Assembly: GCF_030406385.1 (NCBI RefSeq)
Contig: NZ_JAUEPM010000006.1
Span: forward strand, 124,001 to 188,000
DNA: 64,000 nt
Reading direction: 5' to 3'
Source of the DNA: Microbacterium oryzae
GTDB lineage: Bacteria > Actinomycetota > Actinomycetes > Actinomycetales > Microbacteriaceae
In this document: one piece after another, positions 7,882 to 15,480 of the stretch
Layout of the letters: each line of letters starts with the position of its first letter
How positions within the stretch are numbered: position 1 is the stretch's first letter
Notes under the pieces: model-generated
What the model was told of the DNA's origin: nothing
The model's database searches: none
What the model saw: the letters and a program-made list of their open reading frames with translations, nothing else
Position numbers and translations under genes: made by a program

Positions 7882-8673
7882 GTGATCCGCCCCCGCACTC
7901 CCCGCCGCGAGCAGCTCGGGGAGTTCCTCGGGGCGCGGCGGCGGTCGGCAAGCCGGACCGCGCTCGGCCTCCCGCTCTCCGCCCGCCGCAGCGACACCGG
8001 CCTGAGCCGCGAGGAGGTCGCGGCGCTCGCCGGGGTGAGCGGCTCCTGGTACACGTGGCTCGAGCAGGGGCGCGACATCAACGTCTCGCGGCAGGTGCTC
8101 GTCGCGGTCTCACGCGTGCTCGGGCTCACCGCCGACGAGACCGAGTACGTGCTCGCCCTCGCGGAGCAGGAGACGCGGCCATCCGCCCCCGATCGAGACA
8201 CCGTGCCGGCGCATCTGCAGCGGCTCGTCGATGCGCTCGGCTTCCCCGCGTTCGTCGTCGCCACCGACTGGGCGATCGCCGGCTGGAACGCCCCGTACGC
8301 CTGGCTGTATCCGCGGATCGCCGAGCTCGACGTCGCCGATCGCAATCTCCTCTGGCTCATCTACACCGATCCGGAGCTGCGCGACATGCTGCCGGACTGG
8401 GCGCGCGACAGCCGTCGGTTCCTCGCGGAGTTCCGCGCGGAGGCGGGCGTGCGTCTCGGGGCGCCCCGGCATCGCGCGCTCGTCGACAGGCTGTTGGCGT
8501 CCAGTCCCGACTTCCGGGAGCAGTGGTCGGAGCTGGAGGTGTCGCGCTTCGCCTCACGACGGCGGATGTTCCGGCACCGCAAGGAGGGTCTGCTCGCCTT
8601 CGATCATCACCGTCTCGTGCCATCCGACGCGGTCGACCTGCACGTCGTGATGTATGTGCCGGCCGCCGACTGA
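7882..8673 (+). CDS. Helix-turn-helix regulator with MmyB-like ligand-binding domain
   Basis: 263 aa. The N-terminal XRE-type helix-turn-helix (LSREEVAALAGVSGSWYTWLEQG, about residues 37-60) is followed by the PAS-like MmyB domain with the conserved WNAPYAWLYP and DADRNL-like (VADRNLLWLIY) segments. In actinobacteria such regulators usually sit divergent to a single target enzyme gene and respond to a small ligand. The GTG at 7882 follows TACCAT plus six bases, so the mRNA is leaderless. Divergent from ilvD. Confidence 0.85.
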   Translation: MIRPRTPRREQLGEFLGARRRSASRTALGLPLSARRSDTGLSREEVAALAGVSGSWYTWLEQGRDINVSRQVLVAVSRVLGLTADETEYVLALAEQETRPSAPDRDTVPAHLQRLVDALGFPAFVVATDWAIAGWNAPYAWLYPRIAELDVADRNLLWLIYTDPELRDMLPDWARDSRRFLAEFRAEAGVRLGAPRHRALVDRLLASSPDFREQWSELEVSRFASRRRMFRHRKEGLLAFDHHRLVPSDAVDLHVVMYVPAAD

Positions 8674-8674
8674 G

Positions 8675-8692
8675 GCGGGTCAGAAGACCCGC
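8675..8692. terminator. Short hairpin between convergent genes
   Basis: GCGGGTC-AGAA-GACCCGC, a 7-bp stem with a four-base loop in the 29-bp gap between two convergent genes; it could stop transcription from either side. Confidence 0.5.
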
Positions 8693-8702
8693 TGCCCGCG
8701 GC

Positions 8703-9137
8703 TCAGCGCGAGATGTCGCTGCGTGCGCGCGCCTCGACCATCCGCTTGAAGCGCTGCAGGTCGCGCTGCGCGATGTCCTGGTCGATGGCGACCGGGAGGC
8801 CGATGCCGGCGAAGGGATCCTGCTGATCCCAGATCATCCGGAGCGATATGTGCGTGCTGTCGCCCTGCTCCTCGATCTCGACGTGGCCGGAGTGGAGGAC
8901 GCCGTCGGTGCTCTGCCACCCGACGCGCCGGGCCGGCTCGGCGTCCACGATGTCGGCGTAGAAGTCCTGCACGCTGCGCCCGATCCGCACCCGCCAGAAC
9001 GACCGCACCTCGTCCACGACGCGGACCTCCTGGACCATCTCCAGGAAGTCCGGGAACGTCGCCACGTCGATCCAGCACTCGTACACCCGCCTCGGAGGGG
9101 CGGCCACGTCGATCTCTCCTGCCAGCACTGTCGCCAT
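8703..9137 (-). CDS. SRPBCC (START-like) family protein, copy 2
   Basis: 144 aa, a paralogue of the protein at 4091-4540: the VAAPPRRVYECW start, a VDEVRSFW segment, GWQSTDGVLHSGHVEIEEQG core and the C-terminal LQRFKRMVEARA helix align along the whole length. SRPBCC folds bind hydrophobic ligands in a deep cavity; no ligand can be inferred. ATG at 9137 with a weak GAGG upstream. The promoter (9189-9228) carries the same 12-base element as csbD and the GlsB gene, which suggests stress control. Confidence 0.75.
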   Translation of the reverse strand: MATVLAGEIDVAAPPRRVYECWIDVATFPDFLEMVQEVRVVDEVRSFWRVRIGRSVQDFYADIVDAEPARRVGWQSTDGVLHSGHVEIEEQGDSTHISLRMIWDQQDPFAGIGLPVAIDQDIAQRDLQRFKRMVEARARSDISR

Positions 9138-9188
9138 GATCTGCCTCGGAATCTCGTCGAATGCGTTCTCTCGGTATGTCGTCTGTCG

Positions 9189-9228
9189 ACCGTATGCACT
9201 GCTCGCCGCGCCCCTTAACGGGGTTGAC
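9189..9228 (-). promoter_or_regulatory. Candidate promoter of SRPBCC copy 2 with GTCAACCCCGTT element
   Basis: Minus strand: GTCAACCCCGTT (9228-9217), 22 nt, then TACGGT (9194-9189). The element overlaps the stop codon of the upstream SDR gene, so this gene has its own promoter. Confidence 0.5.
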
Positions 9229-10201
9229 GAGAGCGCTCCTTCTGCTTCGTCTCCCACGTCCGCCACCAGCGCCACCCGCCGTCGACCGCGTTGACACCGG
9301 GCTCGGGCCGGAAGAGGTTGCCGTCGGTGGGGGCCGCCGAGCGGGTGCGCACGCCGACGACGCGCATATACGCCGACATGAATCCGTCGACGAGTGCGGG
9401 GCTGAAGGGACGGAGATACAGCGCCGCTCCCTGTGCGCGGCCCACGACCATCCGCCGGCGCGGACGCCGCGCGGTCTTCACGATCGCCCGCGCCACCCGC
9501 CAGGGCGAGACGGCGGGCGGCAGCGCACGCTGCCGCCGGCCGGTGCTGCTCGCCGCGTGCTGGTAGATCGGAGTGTCGATGGTCGCGGGGAGGATCAGCG
9601 AGACGTCGACCCGACCACGCAGCTCGAGCCGCAGGACCTTGGCGAAGCCCGCGATGCCGTGCTTGCTGGCGACGTACGGGGCGATGTAGGGCGCGGCGAG
9701 CTCCGACAGCACCGAGCCGATGAGGATCAGCACGCCCCTGCCTCGTTCGAGCAGCGGGATGGCCGCCTGAGCCGCCTGCATCTGGCCGATGAGGTTGACC
9801 TCGATCACCCGTCGGACCACCTCGGGCGGCAGGGTCTCGTACGGCCCGAAGCTGTAGACCGAACTCGAACCCACCCACACGTCGATCCGCCCGTAGCGGG
9901 CGTCGACCGCCGCGAGCATCTCGGTGACCGCCGCCGGCTCCGTGATGTCGAGCGTGATGGGGAGGACGTCGTTCGCGCCGCGCTTCCGGCACTCCGCGGC
10001 GACCGCGGCGAGGCTCTCCGTCGAGCGCGCGCACAGCACGAGTCGCGTGCCGCGCTTCGCGAACCGTCGCGCGGCCGCGCGCCCGATGCCGCTCGAGGCG
10101 CCGAGGATCACGACCACCGTGTCGGAGTCGAGGGTGCGCTTCACATCGCGCTCGATTCTGGTCTCGGCATTCGCTCCTCCTGAGGATGGCGTCTCCTGCA
10201 T
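9215..10201 (-). CDS. SDR-family oxidoreductase
   Basis: About 328 aa. The Rossmann motif GASSGIG (near residue 35), the catalytic Tyr and Lys in YVASK, and the conserved N of the fourth helix (VNLIG) mark a short-chain dehydrogenase/reductase. The usual NNAG is replaced by VGSSSVYSFG, and the C-terminal ~100 residues (RRPRRRMVVGRAQG..., a basic stretch) are longer than in classical SDRs; this longer type is common in actinobacteria and of unknown substrate. The start is uncertain: ATG 10201 is used, but ATG 10264 is possible because GGAGG lies just before it. Divergent from an MBL-fold hydrolase. Confidence 0.8.
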   Translation of the reverse strand: MQETPSSGGANAETRIERDVKRTLDSDTVVVILGASSGIGRAAARRFAKRGTRLVLCARSTESLAAVAAECRKRGANDVLPITLDITEPAAVTEMLAAVDARYGRIDVWVGSSSVYSFGPYETLPPEVVRRVIEVNLIGQMQAAQAAIPLLERGRGVLILIGSVLSELAAPYIAPYVASKHGIAGFAKVLRLELRGRVDVSLILPATIDTPIYQHAASSTGRRQRALPPAVSPWRVARAIVKTARRPRRRMVVGRAQGAALYLRPFSPALVDGFMSAYMRVVGVRTRSAAPTDGNLFRPEPGVNAVDGGWRWWRTWETKQKERSRQPR

Positions 10202-10335
10202 ATGAAAGGGCTTCGTCCTCCGGAAGGGCAGGGGGTTCCGATATCGCCAGACGCGTGGCACCATGCCTCCTAACACCGGGAGCGCGCGGCGGCAAGCCTC
10301 TGTGAGCCGCGCGACCGGTGCCGCAGGGTGCTGTC

Positions 10336-11094
10336 ATGAGCACGAGCACACCCCCGTGGAGCGAGCCGGCCCACGGCGTCTTCCGTCTGAACGTGGCGGA
10401 GGTCAACTGCTATCTCGTCGTCCGTCCCGAGGGGATGACCCTCGTCGACGCGGGGCTGCCGCGCACATGGGGGCCGCTCCAGGAGCTGTTGCGGCACCTC
10501 GGCGCGCGGGTCGGCGATATCGACGCGCTCCTCCTCACGCACGCGCACTTCGACCACGTCGGCATGGCCCGCCGGCTGCACGATCAGCACCGGGTGCCGG
10601 TGAAGGTCCACCCGCGGGATGGCCGCCTCGCCCGCCATCCGTATCGGTACCGTCACGAGGCCGCTCGGCCCCCGTATCTCGTGCGCTACCCGCAGGCGCT
10701 GCCCGTGCTCGCGAACATGGTGCGCAACGGCGCATTGAACGTGAAGGGCGTGGATGCCGACGGGTCGTTCGTGCATGGGAAGCCGCTGGACGCGCCGGGC
10801 GCTCCCGTGCCCCTCTGGACGCCCGGCCACACCGACGGTCACTGCGGGCTGCTCTTCGACGAGCTCGGCGTGCTGTTCTCGGGCGACGCGATCGTGACGC
10901 TCGACCCGTACACGGGCGAGACCGGACCGCACGTCGTCGCGAACGCCGCGACCGCCGACAGCCGCACCGCGCTGTCGTCGCTCGATGCGCTGGCGGAGAC
11001 CGAGGCGGGCGTCATGCTGCCCGGCCACGGCGAACCGTGGACGGGCGGGGTGCGGGCGGCCGTCGCCGCCGCCCGCGCGGGCGGAGCCCGCTGA
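10336..11094 (+). CDS. MBL-fold metallo-hydrolase
   Basis: 252 aa. The metal-binding THAHFDHVG motif (about residues 67-75), a second His in TPGHTDGH and a third in LPGHGEPW show a complete metallo-beta-lactamase dinuclear site. Members hydrolyse thioesters, lactones, glutathione adducts and other substrates; the sequence does not decide between them. The ATG at 10336 is chosen because the residues before it are not needed for the fold. Convergent with the catalase-like protein gene, two bases apart. Confidence 0.85.
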   Translation: MSTSTPPWSEPAHGVFRLNVAEVNCYLVVRPEGMTLVDAGLPRTWGPLQELLRHLGARVGDIDALLLTHAHFDHVGMARRLHDQHRVPVKVHPRDGRLARHPYRYRHEAARPPYLVRYPQALPVLANMVRNGALNVKGVDADGSFVHGKPLDAPGAPVPLWTPGHTDGHCGLLFDELGVLFSGDAIVTLDPYTGETGPHVVANAATADSRTALSSLDALAETEAGVMLPGHGEPWTGGVRAAVAAARAGGAR

Positions 11095-11096
11095 CG

Positions 11097-11792
11097 TCAG
11101 CCCCGGGCGCCCGAGTGTCGCTGCACAGAGCGGTAGGACGGGTCCCGGAGGGCGGAGATCCACGGCGCGATGGTCGCGCCGGGCGGCGTGTGGCGCCCGA
11201 CGTCCATGCGTCGGCCGGTGTCGAGCGAGCCCTCCTCGGCGTGCAGCGTGAGGTCGGCGAACGGATGCCACCGCCCGCTCGGTCGCGCCGCGTAGACCCG
11301 CAGGCGCCACGGCGTCGTCCGCAGCCTCCGGGCGACGCCGTGGGGGTCCGACGGCAGATCGTCGGGACCGAGCGGGCGCACCGCGAGCAGGACCGGTCCG
11401 TGGCTGCCGCGATACGGGAGGATCGTGCTCGACCACGCGGCGGAGGGCGAGCGGCGCGGGAGGAGAGCGAAGCGGGAGAACCGCGCCCTGCCGGTGGACG
11501 CGAAGGTGAGATCGACCGGCCCCGCTGACCCCTCGGCTCGCAGCGCGAGGCCGATGATGTCGGGCAACGGCGCCGGCACCCCGATCGAGCGCGAGAGACG
11601 TGCGTGCACGGCCACCGGGCCGGCGGGCGGCTCGTCGATCCACGAGATGCCAGATGCGCTCGCGCCGAGCCAGCGCATCTCTCCGACGAGAGCGACGCCG
11701 TGCGGATGGATGGGGCGCGGGTGCCGGACGCGGGTCAGCGCCACGAAGAACTGCGCGAGAAGCGAGCCGGCGGCAGAGGCGAGAGAAGGCAT
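11097..11792 (-). CDS. Catalase-like-fold protein of unknown function
   Basis: 231 aa. The order HPRPIHPHG, then SRSIGVPAPLPDIIGLALR, then ALLPRR and ILPYRGSHGPVLL matches a widespread actinobacterial family I recall as having a truncated catalase-like beta-barrel and often labelled 'phosphodiesterase' without evidence. No catalase haem Tyr region is apparent. The ATG at 11792 is six bases after TCGGAT (11804-11799), giving a leaderless mRNA, and the GTCAAGGCCTTC element lies upstream at the distance seen in other stress-type promoters. Confidence 0.6.
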   Translation of the reverse strand: MPSLASAAGSLLAQFFVALTRVRHPRPIHPHGVALVGEMRWLGASASGISWIDEPPAGPVAVHARLSRSIGVPAPLPDIIGLALRAEGSAGPVDLTFASTGRARFSRFALLPRRSPSAAWSSTILPYRGSHGPVLLAVRPLGPDDLPSDPHGVARRLRTTPWRLRVYAARPSGRWHPFADLTLHAEEGSLDTGRRMDVGRHTPPGATIAPWISALRDPSYRSVQRHSGARG

Positions 11793-11798
11793 GCGTCC

Positions 11799-11836
11799 AT
11801 CCGACCAGGGCCCGCGACCCGGCCGAAGGCCTTGAC
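11799..11836 (-). promoter_or_regulatory. Candidate promoter of the catalase-like gene with GTCAA-type element
   Basis: Minus strand: GTCAAGGCCTTC (11836-11825), 20 nt, TCGGAT (11804-11799), six bases, ATG. The element is part of a 24-bp tandem repeat. Confidence 0.4.
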
Positions 11837-11878
11837 AGCACCCGGGCCGAAGGCCTCGACAGCACCCGGGCCGAAGGG
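11821..11878. repeat. 24-bp tandem repeat, about 2.4 copies
   Basis: GGCCGAAGG begins at 11821, 11845 and 11869, exactly 24 bp apart, joined by CCTTGACAGCACCC or CCTCGACAGCACCC. On the minus strand each full unit carries a GTCAAGGCC or GTCGAGGCC element, the first being the promoter element of the catalase-like gene. Confidence 0.8.
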
Positions 11879-11887
11879 TGCCGCCAC

Positions 11888-13186
11888 TCAGACCGGGATG
11901 TCCACCTCTCCGGTCTGCTCGCCGCGCTGCTGGGCCCGGCGGCGCCGTGCGCGATCCAGCAGCGCCATCGTGGGCGTGGCCGCCACACCGTGGATGAGCA
12001 CAGAGCCGAGCACGACGAGCGAGACGACAGCCCACAGCCGCTCCGCCCCCGGGAAGTCGCCGTGCTCGAGGGCGTACGCGATGTAGAAGAGCGAGCCGAC
12101 GCCCCGCACGCCGAAGAAGGCGATCACGCCGCGCTCGCGCGGCCCGGTCTTCCCGGGCGTCATCCCCAGCCAGCCCAGCAGTGGCCGGATGAGCAGGATC
12201 AGCGCGGCCGCGAACAGCACGTCCTCGATCACGACGGTCTCGAGCAGACCGCGTGCCACGGCGCCGCCGAGGAGGATGAGCACGACGACCGTGAGCAGCC
12301 GCTCGACCTGCTCCACGAAGGTGTGAAGCACGGAGTGCAGTCCGTGCGCGCGCTCGCCGGCCCGGATGGTGCAGGCGCACACGAAGACGGCGACGAACCC
12401 ATAGCCCTCCGCGACCTCCGCCGCGCCGTAGGCGAGGAAGGTCGCGCCGAGCGCGATGAAGCCGTCGGCGCGGTCGGCGAATCCCAGGCGCTGCGAGACG
12501 GAGGAGAAGAACATCCGTCGCAGCAGCCATCCGGCCCCCAGCCCGACGAGCACGCCGACGCCGAGACGCCAGAGCACGTCGAGCAGAAGCCATTCCCCGA
12601 GCCAGCCGGATGGCGCGATCCCGGCCAGGCTGATGGCGATCGCCGCGTACGTGAACGGGAAGGCCAGCCCGTCGTTGAGCCCCGCCTCCGACGTCACGGC
12701 GAACCGCGCCTCGTCGTCGTCACCGCCCTCGTCTTCGGTGAGCGGCTCGCTGACCTGAACCTCGCTCGCCAGCACCGGGTCGGTGGGCGCGAGCGCCGCC
12801 GCCAGGAGGACGGCGCTGGCTGCTCCCAGGCCCAGCCCCCACCATCCGAGAAAGGCGACGGCCGCGATCGACAGCGGCATGGTGATCCCCAGCAGCCGCC
12901 AGGTCGTCGACCAGGTGCGCCAGCTGAAGCGGCGGTTGATCGCGAGCCCCGCACCCATCAGCGAGACGATCACGCAGAGCTCGGTGAGATGCAGGGCGAG
13001 ATCGGGGTGCTGCAGCGGGTTCGGGTCCGGCAGATCGGGGAAGAGTGCGAACGCGCCCATGCCGGCCGCCACGAACACGATCGGCATCGACACCGGCACG
13101 CGACCCAGCAGGCGCGGCAGGAGCGCGGCGACCAGCGTGGCGATGCTGGCCGCGAGATAGAGCAGCCCGACGGGATCCAGCGACAT
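11888..13186 (-). CDS. Cation:proton antiporter, CPA1/NhaP type
   Basis: 432 aa with about 12 hydrophobic segments. The ALAPTDPVLASEVQ motif (the Thr-Asp-Pro unwound helix of CPA antiporters) and the ESEAGLNDGLAFP-like TSEAGLNDGLAFPFTYAA motif, with the proton-binding Asp, are both present. It should exchange Na+ or K+ for protons across the membrane, for pH and salt tolerance. The start is ATG 13186, preceded by AGGAAGGG; the open frame upstream is not coding. The promoter at 13277-13315 carries the recurrent element. Confidence 0.88.
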   Translation of the reverse strand: MSLDPVGLLYLAASIATLVAALLPRLLGRVPVSMPIVFVAAGMGAFALFPDLPDPNPLQHPDLALHLTELCVIVSLMGAGLAINRRFSWRTWSTTWRLLGITMPLSIAAVAFLGWWGLGLGAASAVLLAAALAPTDPVLASEVQVSEPLTEDEGGDDDEARFAVTSEAGLNDGLAFPFTYAAIAISLAGIAPSGWLGEWLLLDVLWRLGVGVLVGLGAGWLLRRMFFSSVSQRLGFADRADGFIALGATFLAYGAAEVAEGYGFVAVFVCACTIRAGERAHGLHSVLHTFVEQVERLLTVVVLILLGGAVARGLLETVVIEDVLFAAALILLIRPLLGWLGMTPGKTGPRERGVIAFFGVRGVGSLFYIAYALEHGDFPGAERLWAVVSLVVLGSVLIHGVAATPTMALLDRARRRRAQQRGEQTGEVDIPV

Positions 13187-13276
13187 GAGGCCCTTCCTGA
13201 AGGCGGCCGGCGCCGGGCGCGGCCGGCCTGGGCCGGACGCCCGTCGCGCCGAGGACTCGGCACATGCCGCTCGCAC

Positions 13277-13315
13277 AACGTAGCCGCTTCCGGGCCCGCG
13301 ACGACGGTGCTTGAC
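13277..13315 (-). promoter_or_regulatory. Candidate promoter of the antiporter gene with GTCAA-type element
   Basis: Minus strand: GTCAAGCACCGT (13315-13304), 21 nt, TACGTT (13282-13277). Spacing is identical to the csbD promoter. Confidence 0.45.
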
Positions 13316-13421
13316 AGCACGCCTTCCCGGGCTCAGGCCTTCGCAGCCCGGCGGTTCTCCTAGGCTCGTGTCTGGGCCCGCGCGGCAGGAGCGAGGGGCA
13401 TCGACGAACGGGGGCGGCGCC

Positions 13422-15473
13422 ATGACAGATGCGTCGACCCTGGCCCGGCGCACGAGGGTGTTCGCGACCGTGCTCGGCGCGGCCGTCGCCTACGCGTTCG
13501 CGGTGGCCGTGGGGCGCGCTACCGTCCTCCCCGAGAGCAACCTCGGCTTGATCTGGCCCGCGGCCGCCGTGTCGGTGCTCTGGATGGTCGCGCGACTCGG
13601 CGGCCGCAGCGTCGTCGCCGACATCGCCCTGCTGGCGGTCATCACCTGCGCGATCGTCGTGTCGACCGGCGGGTCGTGGCTCGGCAGTCTCTTCGGCGCC
13701 GCCGCTGCCGTCGTGCAGGCCGTGATTCCCGCTGTGCTCCTCAGGAGGCGGCGTCCGGGCCTCCGCTCGCACTCGGGGGCGCGGGTGATGGACCGCGCCG
13801 AGCTGTGGTGGTTCTTCTTCGCGGCGCTCGCCGGCTCCGTGCTGTCGGTGCCGCTGATCGAAGCCGAGTCGCTGCTCGCCGGGTCCGGATGGCGATGGGA
13901 CGTCAGCCTGCTGTGGCTCGCGCGCAACCTGGGCAGCATCGTGGTCCTCGTGCCGCTGGTGTTCGCCACCGCGGAGCACCTGCAGCGGCGGCGCACGGCC
14001 GATCGCCGTGCTCTTCTTGGTCAGCTCGGCGCGCGGGTGCGGTCGCGGCCGGTCGAGTGGATCGTGCTGCTCGTGGTGTCCCCGCTCCTGCACCTCGCCT
14101 GGTTCCTCTCCCCGGGGCACCTCACCATCGTCTTCCCGCTGCTCACCCTCGCCTGCTGGGGCGGCAGTCGTCTGCCGGCCGAGCTCGTCGCCCTGCACGG
14201 CTGCGTCGTCGCCGTCCTCACGATCGGGCTGACCGCGCAAGGCGCCGGCCCGTTCCTCGAGGCGGGCAACGCGACCACCCAGATCGCGGCCGCCCAGCTG
14301 TACGCCGTGCTGTTCTGTGCGCTCGGGCTGGCCCTCGCCTTCGAGCGCGACGATCGCGCGGATCTGGCCATCGCTCTCACGCGCGCGCGCGACGACGCCG
14401 AGGCGCAGGCGAAGCTCCTCGAGACGATCGTCGACAACATGGCGGAGGGGGTGCGGGTGGTGGATCGCGACGGCCGGGTTCTGCTGCGGAACACGGCGGC
14501 CACCCGGCTGCTGCTGGGATCCGACCCGGCAGGCGAGGAGAGGTCCGGGCCGGGAGAGCACGCCGACCTGCAGGGGATCCGCAACCTGGATGGCACGGGC
14601 CTGGATACGGGGGAGCTGCCGTTCGCGCTGTCGCTGGCGGGGCGCGACGTGCGGGACCTCGCGCTGGTGGTTCGCGCGCGTCCGGACGACGAGCGCGTGG
14701 TGGCCTTCACCACCGCGCGACTTCCGGCGTCGGCAGGCGGCGGCGTCGTCACGGTTATGCGCGACGTGACGGTGGAGCGCGCCGAGCTGCGGCGCGCAGC
14801 GCAGGTGCAGGCCGGTCTGCTTCCCGCCGACGTGCCCCGCCTGTCCGGTTACGACCTCGCGGCGCGAGTCGTGCCGGCCGGGTCGGTGGGCGGCGACTTC
14901 TACGACTGGTACGGCCTCGATCACGGTGTGGTGCTGACGCTCGCCGACGTCATGGGCAAGGGCGCCGGAGCGGCGATCCTCGCCGCGACGGCCCGCTCGC
15001 TGTTGCGCGCGCACGGACGAGACGACGAGATCGTGCGACCGCTCGTCGAGACCGAGCGCAACATGGCCGGAGACCTCGAGAACACGGGGGCGTTCATCAC
15101 CCTGTTCCATGCGCACGTGCACGGACCGTCCGGCACCGTCACCTACTCCGACGCGGGGCACGGTCTCGCCGCTGTCGTCGGGCCGGACGGCTCGGTGCGG
15201 CGGCTGAGGGCGAACGGGCTGCCGCTCGGGATCGCGCCTGACGAACCCCGCGAGATCGAGACCGACCGGCTCGGGGCAGGGGAGACGCTCGTGGTGGTCA
15301 GTGACGGCGTGCTCGACGCCCTCGGCGGCTCACTTGCCGACCTCGCCGAAGCGTGGCGAGCCGCCGCCGGCGCGCGGTCGGCCGTGGAGGCGGTCGCGGC
15401 GGTCGTGCGGATGGCCGAGACCGGGGACATCGACGACGACCTCACCGTGCTGGCACTGCGTCGGGACGCGTGA
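13422..15473 (+). CDS. MASE1-PAS-PP2C (SpoIIE-type) serine phosphatase
   Basis: 683 aa. Residues about 1-310 form a MASE1-like integral membrane sensor with eight or so hydrophobic helices; about 325-455 is PAS-like (ETIVDNMAEGVRVVDRDG); about 460-680 is a PPM/SpoIIE phosphatase with the metal-binding GGDFYDW, the ADVMGKG motif and the late Asp in GDIDDDLTVL. Such phosphatases usually dephosphorylate an anti-sigma-factor antagonist and so switch a general stress sigma factor. No anti-sigma or antagonist gene is adjacent. TAGGCT at 13361-13366 is a possible -10. Convergent with the DUF2254 gene. Confidence 0.85.
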   Translation: MTDASTLARRTRVFATVLGAAVAYAFAVAVGRATVLPESNLGLIWPAAAVSVLWMVARLGGRSVVADIALLAVITCAIVVSTGGSWLGSLFGAAAAVVQAVIPAVLLRRRRPGLRSHSGARVMDRAELWWFFFAALAGSVLSVPLIEAESLLAGSGWRWDVSLLWLARNLGSIVVLVPLVFATAEHLQRRRTADRRALLGQLGARVRSRPVEWIVLLVVSPLLHLAWFLSPGHLTIVFPLLTLACWGGSRLPAELVALHGCVVAVLTIGLTAQGAGPFLEAGNATTQIAAAQLYAVLFCALGLALAFERDDRADLAIALTRARDDAEAQAKLLETIVDNMAEGVRVVDRDGRVLLRNTAATRLLLGSDPAGEERSGPGEHADLQGIRNLDGTGLDTGELPFALSLAGRDVRDLALVVRARPDDERVVAFTTARLPASAGGGVVTVMRDVTVERAELRRAAQVQAGLLPADVPRLSGYDLAARVVPAGSVGGDFYDWYGLDHGVVLTLADVMGKGAGAAILAATARSLLRAHGRDDEIVRPLVETERNMAGDLENTGAFITLFHAHVHGPSGTVTYSDAGHGLAAVVGPDGSVRRLRANGLPLGIAPDEPREIETDRLGAGETLVVVSDGVLDALGGSLADLAEAWRAAAGARSAVEAVAAVVRMAETGDIDDDLTVLALRRDA

Positions 15474-15480
15474 CCGCGGA

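Noticed and set aside
6210..9218. A 1002-codon open frame on the plus strand across ilvD, the regulator gene and a SRPBCC gene
   Set aside because: It lies opposite well-defined genes and has Ala/Arg/Gly-rich noise composition; at this GC content long antisense frames arise by chance.
10319..10335. The ATG-less extension upstream of the MBL-fold start (from a GTG at 10318)
   Set aside because: The six extra residues match no family feature and have no ribosome-binding site; the ATG at 10336 suits better.
13311..13366. TTGACA (13311) as -35 for the phosphatase gene
   Set aside because: It is 44 bp from the nearest -10-like box; on the other strand it is the promoter element of the antiporter.
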